DNA of 20,066 bases from a candidate division TA06 bacterium DG_78 (GCA_001303225.1 LJNI01000019.1:1-20066); one strand, 5' to 3'; shown: positions 7,179 to 14,267, counted from the stretch's first letter. Program-made: numbers and translations. Notes: generated by a model from the sequence alone, not told the origin.

Positions 7179-8174
7179 TTATCTAATTTTTATCACCTTT
7201 TGTATTATCCGACCATTAATCTCTATAAAATACACACCAGGGATGAGCCGATCGATAGCCAGGGTTCTCCCTGATATGTCATAGACCGTACACTCTTTTC
7301 CCTCAGGAAGGATGAGGGGTCCAGAAATAATTGTGGGTCCTTGATAGCTTACAGACATAGGTAATACTTCTTCAATTGAACTCTGGATATCGACAGTACC
7401 ATAGATGTCTTGGTCAGAAGAACGAATCTCACTCCAGCAAACACAGTAATGTGAATTTGATGTTGCTATCCTTGGTCGAAAACGATAATAGAGTGTATCA
7501 TCTGAAATCAGAAAATTGGTACCTATGAGTTGGCCACTTATGGACACCCACTGACCTCGGATCTGATTGTCATTCTCACTCCAGACGACACAAAAATCGT
7601 TTCCGTCAAATGTGAGGTCTGGATACATCTGATGCTCATACCCTGTTGCAATGGTGATTTTATTACCAAGGAGCACACCTTGGGGTGATATACGTTGGCC
7701 ATAAATATCGAAATCAGTACCTTCAAAACGCTGGTCAGCCCAGACGACAAGGTAGTTATTGTTGTCAAATTCGAGTCTCGGGTTAATGTTGCCATTCACC
7801 GACGCAGTAGCTATCTCGATTAATGGACCTTGAGGTTGGGCACTACTATCGATGAATCGACCAAAAACACCGAATGGTTCATGAACATTGTACCAGATTG
7901 CGAGACACTGGTCATTATCGAAGGCGATATCTGGAGCATACTCACCCTGGTCATTCGTCGCTCCAATACAAAACCCAGTATCGAGCACTACTCCTTGCGG
8001 CGTTACCCGCGTCGCGACCAATCGTGATTCATATCCAATAAATCTGCTATCTGACCAAACAACAATATAATTTTCTCCATCAAATGTGGTTACCGCATCT
8101 GTTTGAATACCAGGCCTGTCACAGATTACAAATGATGATAGTGTATCGCACTCAGGAGTGACCCTCACTCCCAT
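7179..8174 (-). CDS. exported repeat protein, C-terminal part (cut off by in-frame TGA)
   Basis: This 331-residue reading frame holds about five repeats of the pattern DGxNYxVVWxDxR...DIYGxRVxPxGxxL, likely beta-propeller-like blades. It ends in a C-terminal sorting-type domain (VYDISGRTL...PGVYFIEING...KVIKIR, about 280-331) of the type-9-secretion/FlgD-like class. It has no signal peptide. The frame continues upstream without break, except for one TGA at 8192-8190, into the piece at 8190-8489, which carries the signal peptide. The two are therefore one gene interrupted by a nonsense codon. Starting at 8174 would begin inside a repeat and no SD is present, so independent translation looks unlikely. 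A pseudogene, a sequencing error or stop-codon readthrough are all possible. Confidence 0.7.
   Translation of the reverse strand: MGVRVTPECDTLSSFVICDRPGIQTDAVTTFDGENYIVVWSDSRFIGYESRLVATRVTPQGVVLDTGFCIGATNDQGEYAPDIAFDNDQCLAIWYNVHEPFGVFGRFIDSSAQPQGPLIEIATASVNGNINPRLEFDNNNYLVVWADQRFEGTDFDIYGQRISPQGVLLGNKITIATGYEHQMYPDLTFDGNDFCVVWSENDNQIRGQWVSISGQLIGTNFLISDDTLYYRFRPRIATSNSHYCVCWSEIRSSDQDIYGTVDIQSSIEEVLPMSVSYQGPTIISGPLILPEGKECTVYDISGRTLAIDRLIPGVYFIEINGRIIQKVIKIR
8155..8171 (-). other. hairpin just downstream of the in-frame TGA
   Basis: On the mRNA strand, GGAGTGAGGGTCACTCC folds into a perfect 7-bp stem with a GGG loop, starting 18 nt after the TGA at 8190. This is within the distance at which bacterial SECIS hairpins lie, but it may be chance from the repeat's codons. 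Confidence 0.4.
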
Positions 8175-8189
8175 TATATCACCAAATTG

Positions 8190-8489
8190 TCAACAGGTAT
8201 TTCTAAACACTGCAAGAAAATTGTCTCCATCATAGGCAGCATCTACACCGTAGAATACACTATCATTAAAGATCACTTTGCCATCTGCATCAATGACTGT
8301 ACCGTCAGGTGCAATTCGTGCAGCAAAGATTGCAGAGGTAAATTCATCGAGACGAAATCGCTCATCCTGCCAAAAGACATAGTATTGATTGTTGATATAA
8401 TGGACAGAGGTATAATCTTGGCTGAGATGTGCAGTACAAATTGGAAAGTCAGCACCACAGAATAGTAAAACCAGCGAAACTAAAACCAT
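8190..8489 (-). CDS. exported repeat protein, N-terminal part (ends at in-frame TGA)
   Basis: The 99-residue piece starts with a signal peptide (MVLVSLVLLFCGADF) and contains the first repeat: YINNQYYVFWQDERF, then AARIAPDGTVIDADGKVIF and AAYDGDNFLAVFRNTC before TGA. The repeat pattern continues in the same frame after the TGA (QFGDIMGVRVTP). The stop falls where other repeats have the Arg of the WxDxR motif, so a CGA-to-TGA transition is a simple explanation. The promoter has TATAAT ending five bases before the ATG, predicting a leaderless transcript; no SD is seen. An ATG at 8496 is in another frame. Confidence 0.7.
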   Translation of the reverse strand: MVLVSLVLLFCGADFPICTAHLSQDYTSVHYINNQYYVFWQDERFRLDEFTSAIFAARIAPDGTVIDADGKVIFNDSVFYGVDAAYDGDNFLAVFRNTC

Positions 8490-8494
8490 ACATA

Positions 8495-8522
8495 ATTATA
8501 TCCACTGTAGGTGATGTTGCAA
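8495..8522 (-). promoter_or_regulatory. promoter of the interrupted repeat-protein gene, leaderless geometry
   Basis: On the minus strand, TTGCAA (8522-8517), a 16-bp spacer and TATAAT (8500-8495) are followed by TATGT and the ATG at 8489. The intact promoter argues that the gene is, or recently was, expressed. Confidence 0.65.
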
Positions 8523-8550
8523 GTTTTTAATGGTTTATACAAAAATGGAA

Positions 8551-8572
8551 AAAGGGGGATTGCTCCCCCTTT
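8551..8572 (-). terminator. intrinsic terminator of the lysine-rich peptide gene
   Basis: AAAGGGGGA and TCCCCCTTT form a 9-bp stem with a 4-nt loop, 10 bp after the peptide's stop codon. A T-run follows on the minus strand, as expected for a rho-independent terminator. Confidence 0.8.
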
Positions 8573-8581
8573 AATACATCA

Positions 8582-8668
8582 TTAGCACTTACGTTCCTTC
8601 TTTTTCTTCTTTGATTTTTTCTTGGTTTTCTTCTTTGTTGTTTTTTTCTTAGTTTTCTTTTTAGGCAT
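8582..8668 (-). CDS. 28-residue lysine-rich basic peptide
   Basis: An ATG preceded by a strong SD (GGAGGTGAC) opens a 28-codon frame ending in TAA. The peptide begins MPKKKTKKK, continues as runs of lysine separated by threonine or serine, and ends KERKC; 18 of 28 residues are lysine. It stands alone with a near-consensus promoter upstream and an intrinsic terminator downstream, so it is a complete small transcription unit. The composition resembles the basic tails of histone H1-like and some DNA- or RNA-binding proteins, so nucleic-acid or polyphosphate binding is a guess. Both AAA and AAG codons are used rather than one homopolymer. It has no recognised family. Confidence 0.8.
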   Translation of the reverse strand: MPKKKTKKKTTKKKTKKKSKKKKKERKC

Positions 8669-8687
8669 TGTCACCTCCGTCTGATGG

Positions 8688-8715
8688 ATTATAATCATAA
8701 CTTAAAATTTGTCAA
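8688..8715 (-). promoter_or_regulatory. promoter of the lysine-rich peptide gene
   Basis: On the minus strand TTGACA (8715-8710), a 16-bp spacer and TATAAT (8693-8688) form a consensus sigma-70 promoter, leaving a short leader that carries the SD. Confidence 0.8.
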
Positions 8716-8739
8716 GATTTTTGTAAAACATATAGTGTT

Positions 8740-8778
8740 AAAAAAAGAGAGTGGTGTATGAGACCACTCTCTTTTTTT
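8740..8778 (-). terminator. intrinsic terminator of the C25 peptidase gene
   Basis: The arms at 8740-8755 and 8763-8778 are perfectly complementary over 16 bases (core GAGAGTGGT/ACCACTCTC flanked by A and T runs). It lies 12 bp past the peptidase stop codon and would work on either strand. Confidence 0.85.
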
Positions 8779-8790
8779 GATTACATTTTA

Positions 8791-11700
8791 CTAGCGTAAT
8801 AGGAGTATCTGTTTTGTTATTTCATAGTCACCAGCTGAGAATTTCAAGAAATAAACTCCACTCGAAGCCTTTCTTTCTGTATTGTCTCTACCGTCCCATG
8901 TTAGCATAATCACGGTTGAGTATGTTGCAGGAAGCGTAATTCGTTTGATCAATTGACCCGTCACATCATAGATTTTTACGTCTGCTGATGTTGCGCTTCC
9001 GGTTTGTGCAATACCATATTTAATTGTTATCTTATCGTGAAATGGATTCGGGAATACATCCAGGAATGTTACTTCTACTTGCTCATTTTGGTTCTCGATA
9101 ATGTGTTGTTCTTCTATGAAATGGGCAGTAACTGTCTTGTTGTCGTCAATAGTGATTGTATCAGGATTTTGGCTGCCTTCCAGATCACCGCTCCAGTGGT
9201 CGAATATCCATCCTGTGTCAGCATGTGCAGTGAGGATAACCTGGTCGCCATAGTAATAGTAAGTCTGGTCAGGATCTTTTTCAACAAGACCGCTACCCTC
9301 TGTGTTGACTGTGAGTGTATATTCTGCTTGGGTAAAGTGTGCAGTTACTGACTCGTTACTATCCATAAAGACTGTGTCTGGATTTTGATTGCCAGTAAGT
9401 GCACCACTCCAGTGATCAAAATTCCATCCCAAATCAGCAGTTGCTGAAAGTTGCACCTCTATGCCATACGTGTAGGTCGGCCAATCAGGATATTTCGTTA
9501 CTGAACCATTGCCATCAATAGTAACAGTTAATGTGTAGTGATCCTGGGTGAAGTGTGCAGTCACTGTTTTATCATCATCCATGGTGATGGTGTCAGGATT
9601 TTGGCTGCCACTGAGCGCACCACTCCAGTGGTCAAACGACCAACCTAAATTAGGATTTGCTGTGAGTTCGACATCAGTTCCATAAGGATAGCTTGGTAAA
9701 TCAGGGTCCTTATCCACTGACCCACTGCCATTCACATTAATAGTTAGTGTGTACTGAGCCTCGACAAAGTGTGCGGTCACTGTTTTATCACCGTCCATGG
9801 TGATGGTGTCAGGATTTTGGCTACCACTGAGACCACCAGTCCAGTGATCAAATTGCCACCCTGAGTCAGGATCTGCAGTGAGCTCCACCAGTGTTCCATG
9901 AGGATAGGTTGGTAAATCAGGATTTTTTGTCACTGAGCCACTGCCACTGATGTTGACAGTTAAAGTATATTCAGCACCAGATCCTACTAGTGCAGTTCCT
10001 TCATAGGGAAGATAATTATCATTGAAATCATATTTTGTTACTGTAACATACATATTACCCTCAGTTGTAGGTGTTGGATAGAACGTAACATCGCCACTGG
10101 AATTAGTATGACCCCTTTCATACACCTCGTTACCTTTCCAGAGACACACATATGCATGCTCGATGTTTGCTCTGCTAAAATCTTCAACATGCACAAGAAA
10201 CGAAGAAGTTCCTACTGGCAATGTTGCAGGATGGGTTACATTGAGGCTATCTGGCGTAGTGGTCCAGATGGGCATTGCGGGTTCACCGAGGAGGTTGAGC
10301 GTCCATTGGACATATCTCCAGTACTGATCAGAATAAGGACAGTTATTTTTTGTATAGGCAAGGGCTTCTCCTAAAATATTATTTTGGTAATCGAATAACC
10401 CTCTCCACCAGTACTGATCTAGCTGGAAAGAGAGCGAATAGGGATCACCAAGATAGAACCAGCCGCTTCGTGTATTCCCTGTGAAAGCAATACCAGCTTG
10501 AAGATCGTTATAAATAACAAAGTGTTCTGCAATACAGTCGTTGTAATCCATCTCATTGCAATGACAACCTACTGAGTAAATGATGCTCATCCTGTCATTA
10601 TTGGTAAAACCATCGACCGTCGTGTTACTAATATACCAACCGTGGTTTCTATCACCTGTACACATAACAGTTGAGTTACCGTGATCAGCATGGTTAACCA
10701 GATTCTGTCCATCATTAAGCGCATTGATAAAATCGGTTCTGTGGTTACTAGCGTGGGTGTCATAAATGCTGTCAATAACAAAACGAGATGGAACATACCA
10801 GTCATCAATTCTTCGTTTTAGATATTCACCGCGGGTGAGATATCCATCAAATGCTACAGTTGAAAGATCCATGCCGAGAAGAGTAACATCCAGAGTGTAA
10901 TTTGTAAGAGGAGGAGCCTTCTCATACTTTAATACCTTATTAATAAAACGGTTTATTTCTGTGCTGCCACGGGCAGTTGACCTACCAACATATACCTCAT
11001 ATATCCAATCATCATCATAGTCTCCATAATATTGATCACTTGGGATGCTTTCACTGACATACGTTTTATCTTTAAAAGGTACATCACCATCTTCTCCACA
11101 GATCAAAACATAATCTGTTTCCCAGCCTCCTTGAACCACTGATTTATCAGCTTCGATAATAAAATTACGGATTTTTTGTTGATTATCCGAACCAGTATAA
11201 TTACTGTAAATCCAGCTTGTTGTAACAATGGTACTCCGAAGCCCGCGTTTCGTATACCACTCGGCCAAGGGTTTCCAATACGTTGTATCAGCACTTCGGC
11301 TGATGACTACGTGTTCATACGGGCCACCAGTCAATGTACGTGATACTGGCGAACCGTTAGGAGATTTACTCAACCGAACATCAGCAGGATTAATCACCAT
11401 ATCCTTCACAATTCGTTCATATTTTTCTCTGTCTTTCTCTGAACTGAGATAATCACCACATTTATAACCATGGGTTCCTTCAATAACAAAACATATTCTG
11501 ATATTCAATGTGATCATCTTCTCAGATGGGATGTACTGTAAAGGATATAGACGAATAACCGCTATACCCTGCCCTGCTAAATCAGTCTGATTGACAAATT
11601 CTACGAGTTGCAAAGGGTAGGGATTTGCTGACAAGTAGGTTTTTTCGTCAGGTTTAACAAACGGAATGTGATCATTCGCAATGCTTGTGCGCCGTGGTGG

Positions 11701-12015
11701 TTGAGAAGGAAAAATTGTATACTCGCCGATAATAGGCATACTCTGATTATTAACAACCCGTATTCCTGTTACAGCCATGCCAGCAGGTACCGCAATCTTT
11801 ATCTCCTTTGCTGGCAACATTGGTTTACCAACAATATTAATCCAGTCGCCATCTTTAAAGCTCACAATATCATAGTTCATTACTTTATCAAAAATAAAAT
11901 CGGCTCTGGAAAACTCAACAGTATACTGAAATTCCATTGCCATGAGCAGTAGTGGCGATGCACAAAGCGTAATGCTCGCCAGAACGATTAAACGTACCAA
12001 CCTATGATAGTTCAT
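8791..12015 (-). CDS. gingipain-like C25 cysteine peptidase with repeats and sorting domain
   Basis: The 1074-residue secreted protein has a signal peptide (about 1-26), then a propeptide-like region. The peptidase C25 domain (about 233-585) has the catalytic pair His445 in NHADHGN and Cys484 in SVGCHCNEMD. Four tandem 72-residue repeats start at about 683, 755, 827 and 899, each with YTLTV, GSGSV, GWxFDHWSG, SQNPDTI and KTVTAHF; such repeats are common in surface proteins. The end (about 985-1074) is a FlgD-like/type-9-type sorting domain: FPNPFHDKITIKY, VKIYDVTGQLI, WDGRDN, SSGVYFLKFSAG, ILLLR. It is probably exported and attached outside the cell, degrading protein or processing other secreted proteins. 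The SD AGGAGGAAATC precedes the ATG. The gene is monocistronic, with its own promoter and terminator. Confidence 0.92.
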   Translation of the reverse strand: MNYHRLVRLIVLASITLCASPLLLMAMEFQYTVEFSRADFIFDKVMNYDIVSFKDGDWINIVGKPMLPAKEIKIAVPAGMAVTGIRVVNNQSMPIIGEYTIFPSQPPRRTSIANDHIPFVKPDEKTYLSANPYPLQLVEFVNQTDLAGQGIAVIRLYPLQYIPSEKMITLNIRICFVIEGTHGYKCGDYLSSEKDREKYERIVKDMVINPADVRLSKSPNGSPVSRTLTGGPYEHVVISRSADTTYWKPLAEWYTKRGLRSTIVTTSWIYSNYTGSDNQQKIRNFIIEADKSVVQGGWETDYVLICGEDGDVPFKDKTYVSESIPSDQYYGDYDDDWIYEVYVGRSTARGSTEINRFINKVLKYEKAPPLTNYTLDVTLLGMDLSTVAFDGYLTRGEYLKRRIDDWYVPSRFVIDSIYDTHASNHRTDFINALNDGQNLVNHADHGNSTVMCTGDRNHGWYISNTTVDGFTNNDRMSIIYSVGCHCNEMDYNDCIAEHFVIYNDLQAGIAFTGNTRSGWFYLGDPYSLSFQLDQYWWRGLFDYQNNILGEALAYTKNNCPYSDQYWRYVQWTLNLLGEPAMPIWTTTPDSLNVTHPATLPVGTSSFLVHVEDFSRANIEHAYVCLWKGNEVYERGHTNSSGDVTFYPTPTTEGNMYVTVTKYDFNDNYLPYEGTALVGSGAEYTLTVNISGSGSVTKNPDLPTYPHGTLVELTADPDSGWQFDHWTGGLSGSQNPDTITMDGDKTVTAHFVEAQYTLTINVNGSGSVDKDPDLPSYPYGTDVELTANPNLGWSFDHWSGALSGSQNPDTITMDDDKTVTAHFTQDHYTLTVTIDGNGSVTKYPDWPTYTYGIEVQLSATADLGWNFDHWSGALTGNQNPDTVFMDSNESVTAHFTQAEYTLTVNTEGSGLVEKDPDQTYYYYGDQVILTAHADTGWIFDHWSGDLEGSQNPDTITIDDNKTVTAHFIEEQHIIENQNEQVEVTFLDVFPNPFHDKITIKYGIAQTGSATSADVKIYDVTGQLIKRITLPATYSTVIMLTWDGRDNTERKASSGVYFLKFSAGDYEITKQILLLR
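9106..9969 (-). repeat. four tandem 216-bp repeats within the C25 peptidase gene
   Basis: The coding repeats are all exactly 72 codons. At the DNA level long stretches recur, for example GGTGATGGTGTCAGGATTTT in two copies on the plus strand, showing recent duplication or gene conversion between units. Confidence 0.85.
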
Positions 12016-12035
12016 GATTTCCTCCTGATTTATAT

Positions 12036-12068
12036 GACTTAAGTTTCTATAATAGACTTAAGTCTATT
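12036..12068 (-). promoter_or_regulatory. candidate operator, ACTTAAGT palindromes in the C25 leader
   Basis: AATAGACTTAAGTCTATT (12051-12068) is a perfect 18-bp palindrome starting three bases after the -10 box, over the expected transcription start. A second copy of the core, GACTTAAGTT, lies at 12036-12045. The other C25 gene carries ACTTAAGTC in the same place. Confidence 0.6.
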
Positions 12069-12071
12069 AAC

Positions 12072-12099
12072 ATTATACTTATAATTTGATTTTTGTCAA
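12072..12099 (-). promoter_or_regulatory. promoter of the C25 peptidase gene
   Basis: On the minus strand TTGACA (12099-12094), a 16-bp spacer and TATAAT (12077-12072) match the sigma-70 consensus. Confidence 0.8.
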
Positions 12100-12151
12100 G
12101 CCCCCTATTAAAGTGTTGATTTTATTGGTGTTTGTACGATTTGTACCTAAC

Positions 12152-12180
12152 TTGACTTTTTCTTTCTCATGTTATATACT
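12152..12180 (+). promoter_or_regulatory. promoter of the tautomerase gene
   Basis: TTGACT (12152-12157), a 17-bp spacer and TATACT (12175-12180) lie about 80 bp before the ATG. The same pair of hexamers and spacing is used at 14302. Confidence 0.7.
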
Positions 12181-12259
12181 GTTTTTGATATGAAACATGG
12201 TCACAGATGTTATGTGCACACGTACGCATCCACAGGTAAAATTATTATAAGGAGGAATA

Positions 12260-12448
12260 ATGCCAACAATATTTGTAGATGGACCACCACTTCATGAGAT
12301 TGAACGGAAGAGACAACTCGTGAAAGAGCTCACTGATGTAGCAATCAAAATTTATAAGATTGAGCATATTATTGTGATCATACGGGAGAATGCTCCTGAG
12401 AATGTTGGTATAAACGGAGAACTAATAGCAGATCGACATAAGAAATAA
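12260..12448 (+). CDS. 4-oxalocrotonate tautomerase-family protein
   Basis: The 62-residue protein has the standard length of the 4-OT subunit and the invariant proline directly after Met, which becomes the N-terminal catalytic base once Met is removed. The segments KRQLVKELTDVAIKIYKI and EHIIVIIRENAPENVGING follow the family's beta-alpha-beta plan. Family members catalyse keto-enol tautomerisation and form hexamers. No catabolic pathway genes are nearby, so the substrate is unknown. The SD AAGGAGGAATA precedes the ATG. The 3-methyladenine glycosylase gene starts 17 bp after it and may be co-transcribed. Confidence 0.9.
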   Translation: MPTIFVDGPPLHEIERKRQLVKELTDVAIKIYKIEHIIVIIRENAPENVGINGELIADRHKK

Positions 12449-12465
12449 AACCACGCCAGTTGTAT

Positions 12466-13080
12466 ATGAAGCATAAGAAGAAAAAAAGATGTAAATGGGC
12501 AGCGGGAAGTCCATTAATGGAAAGGTACCACGACAGAGAATGGGGCGTCCCGGTCCATAATGATAGAACATTATTTGAATTTCTCATCCTTGAGGGTGCG
12601 CAGGCTGGACTGAGTTGGTCAACTATATTAAACAAACGAGAAAATTATCGCCGAGTATTTAATAATTTTGACCCAAAAATGATTGCGCACTATACAAAAA
12701 AAGATGTTAAACGACTCCTGGCTGATGCCGGCATTGTGCGGAATCGTCTGAAGATTGCTGCTACGATAAATAATGCAAAAAAATTCTTAGAGGTAAAAAA
12801 AGAATACGGATCTTTTAATAAATATATCTGGCAGTTTGTTAACTATCAACCGAAAAAGAATGTCTTCAAAAATTTGAAGGAGATGCCTGCAAAAACACCT
12901 GAATCTGATGCGATGAGCAGAGATTTAAAAAAACGCGGCTTCAAATTTGTGGGCTCTACTATCTGTTATGCTTTTATGCAGGCAGTTGGTATGGCTAATG
13001 ACCACACAATAGATTGTTTCCGGTATCATGAAATAAATAAAAAAGCAGGAGCGACCAGCTCCTCCTTTAATGATCTGTAG
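12466..13080 (+). CDS. tag: DNA-3-methyladenine glycosylase I
   Basis: The 204-residue enzyme removes 3-methyladenine from alkylated DNA, starting base-excision repair. The family signature is clear: CKWAAGSPLMERYHDREWGVP near the N-terminus, then LFEFLILEGAQAGLSWSTIL and KREN. The zinc-snap ligands of Tag can be placed at Cys9, His22, His180 and Cys184 (NDHTIDCF). Length fits the family (about 190). I chose the ATG at 12466 over the in-frame TTG two codons earlier; neither has a good SD. A second alkylation-related gene, the ATL at 15404, lies 2.3 kb downstream. Confidence 0.94.
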   Translation: MKHKKKKRCKWAAGSPLMERYHDREWGVPVHNDRTLFEFLILEGAQAGLSWSTILNKRENYRRVFNNFDPKMIAHYTKKDVKRLLADAGIVRNRLKIAATINNAKKFLEVKKEYGSFNKYIWQFVNYQPKKNVFKNLKEMPAKTPESDAMSRDLKKRGFKFVGSTICYAFMQAVGMANDHTIDCFRYHEINKKAGATSSSFNDL

Positions 13081-13085
13081 ATTGC

Positions 13086-13444
13086 TTACTTCAACAAGAG
13101 TAGTTTTGTCGTTTCTCGATAGTCTCCGGCACGGAATTTCATGAAGTAGACACCATTTGACACCTTGGTGCCGCGGCTATCAATTCCATCCCACGTTTGG
13201 GTCCAGAGTGTATCACCATTTTCGTCAGTCTTTAAAAACCAGACATCGCTGTATTCTGGACCTTGGGGAGCTGCGTATCCGACAACAACATAGCCTTCAT
13301 CAGGGGTCTGCAGTGCCGTATATCCTATAGCTTCATTCAGTGAGCTTGGCCAGCCATAAATTTTGGTCCATAACGTATCAGGAGCTTGGGCATACGCCTG
13401 ACTGACTATAAAAAAATAACTGCACCTTTGAAATCTACTTTCAT
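13086..13444 (-). pseudogene. decayed remnant of an exported sorting-domain protein
   Basis: An open stretch on the minus strand reads SQAYAQAPDTLWTKIYG...EGYVVVGYAAP...VWFLKTDENGDTLWTQT, the first blade of a repeat protein of the kind found in secreted propellers. It runs straight into WDGIDSRGTKVSNGVYFMKFRAG...KLLLLK, the end of a FlgD-like sorting domain. The middle of the original protein and the first half of the sorting domain are missing, so a large internal deletion has occurred. The ATG at 13444 (MKVDFKGAVIF) is one base out of frame: a run of seven T (plus-strand A 13410-13416) would need eight to give MKVDFKGAVIFFIVSQAYA, a good signal peptide. It lies just downstream of the receiver-like gene and convergent with tag. 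Confidence 0.7.
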
Positions 13445-13458
13445 AAAGCTCTCAGAGA

Positions 13459-14166
13459 TTATGTCTTGTGTTTTTTTAATAAAACTGACCACGCTCTTAC
13501 ATATTTTAAAAGCTTCTCATATTTTTTCTTGAGTACGAAGTATTTTTCTTTATAATCAATATTTTCGTCACTTGTTTGAAGTTCCTTCTTTTTCTCGACA
13601 ATACCATCTGACAAGACATTCTCCATGGCAGGGATTATGTCTTTCAGTGCTTCTTTTGCTTCTTCGTGTTTTGATTTTTCGACTTCTGGAACAAAGCCTT
13701 CCTTTTCAAGCCAGGTGCGAAGGTCAGCGAGTTCCACAGACGGTTCTGACTTTTGCCACGATTGATTCGCTTTGCTGACGTCAACAATTACACCAGGATA
13801 TAATTCCTGTACCGTTCTTATATACTGGTCTGGAAAGGTCGTATTTTTTTCGTCGTACTCGATAGACTGGTAACCTTTATAGATTTTTTCAAATTCCTCT
13901 TTGAATTCTCTGTCTTCTTTTATGAAATAACCTAAGATTGGTGGTATTTCGATATACAATTTCTGACACAATCTTGTGAGCTTATCCTGTGTGACAACTG
14001 CACGAAGAAATCGTACATTTGCGATGATGAGGTCAAACTTATTCTTGAATTTACATACCATTTCCATGGTTTCTGTTGCATTACTAACACAAATAATTCT
14101 TTCTCTGCTGAGTAAGTCACCAAGTTTTTTTCTAATTCCTTTGTCAGGTTCTATTAAGAGAATCAT
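13459..14166 (-). CDS. degenerate receiver-domain protein with coiled-coil tail
   Basis: The 235-residue protein begins like a response-regulator receiver domain (MILLIEPDKGIRKKLGDLL, then FDLIIANVRFL). The phosphate-accepting Asp of the usual DLIILDV motif is replaced by Asn50, and one of the paired acidic residues by Pro7, so aspartyl phosphorylation is unlikely. The middle (about 85-150) is unassigned. The C-terminal third (about 160-235) is rich in Lys and Glu and likely helical or coiled. No DNA-binding or enzymatic output domain is recognised. The predicted promoter leaves a leader of about 12 nt without an SD. It may be a phosphorylation-independent adaptor; that is inference. Confidence 0.75.
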   Translation of the reverse strand: MILLIEPDKGIRKKLGDLLSRERIICVSNATETMEMVCKFKNKFDLIIANVRFLRAVVTQDKLTRLCQKLYIEIPPILGYFIKEDREFKEEFEKIYKGYQSIEYDEKNTTFPDQYIRTVQELYPGVIVDVSKANQSWQKSEPSVELADLRTWLEKEGFVPEVEKSKHEEAKEALKDIIPAMENVLSDGIVEKKKELQTSDENIDYKEKYFVLKKKYEKLLKYVRAWSVLLKKHKT

Positions 14167-14174
14167 GATTATAT

Positions 14175-14227
14175 AGTTTACTGTATTATATAGAACAGTT
14201 TACATGCTGTCAATGAATTTGTAAACT
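14175..14227 (-). promoter_or_regulatory. promoter and three AGTTTAC boxes upstream of the receiver-like gene
   Basis: On the minus strand TTGACA (14213-14208), a 17-bp spacer and TATAAT (14190-14185) form a consensus promoter. The heptamer AGTTTAC occurs at 14175-14181 and 14197-14203, and inverted (GTAAACT) at 14221-14227, thus before the -35, inside the spacer and just after the -10. This is the arrangement of a repressor or autoregulator site. Confidence 0.65.
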
Positions 14228-14238
14228 GACTGTAGATA

Positions 14239-14267
14239 AGAAAGGGGAGTACTAATATTCCCTTTCT
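14239..14267 (+). terminator. hairpin with T-rich flank, role unclear
   Basis: AGAAAGGG (14239-14246) and CCCTTTCT (14260-14267) form an 8-bp stem followed on the plus strand by a broken T-rich stretch. No plus-strand gene precedes it, so it may end a small or antisense RNA, or shield the divergent promoters. Confidence 0.4.

Noticed and set aside
8189..8192. TGA reassigned to an amino acid (as in Absconditabacteria/Gracilibacteria)
   Set aside because: TGA is the natural stop of the DHS-like, sigma and anti-sigma genes, whose lengths fit their families.
8187..8465. Open frames on both strands overlapping the N-terminal repeat-protein piece
   Set aside because: They are out of frame with the repeat pattern and signal peptide and have no start signals; the repeat motif continues only in the frame described.
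9106..9969. Possible CRISPR or intergenic satellite array because of regular repeats
   Set aside because: The period is 216 bp, the repeats are coding in one frame without spacers, and the protein motif explains them fully.
12460..12465. TTG start two codons upstream of the tag ATG
   Set aside because: No SD favours it and family members start close to the conserved Cys; the ATG at 12466 is the simpler choice.
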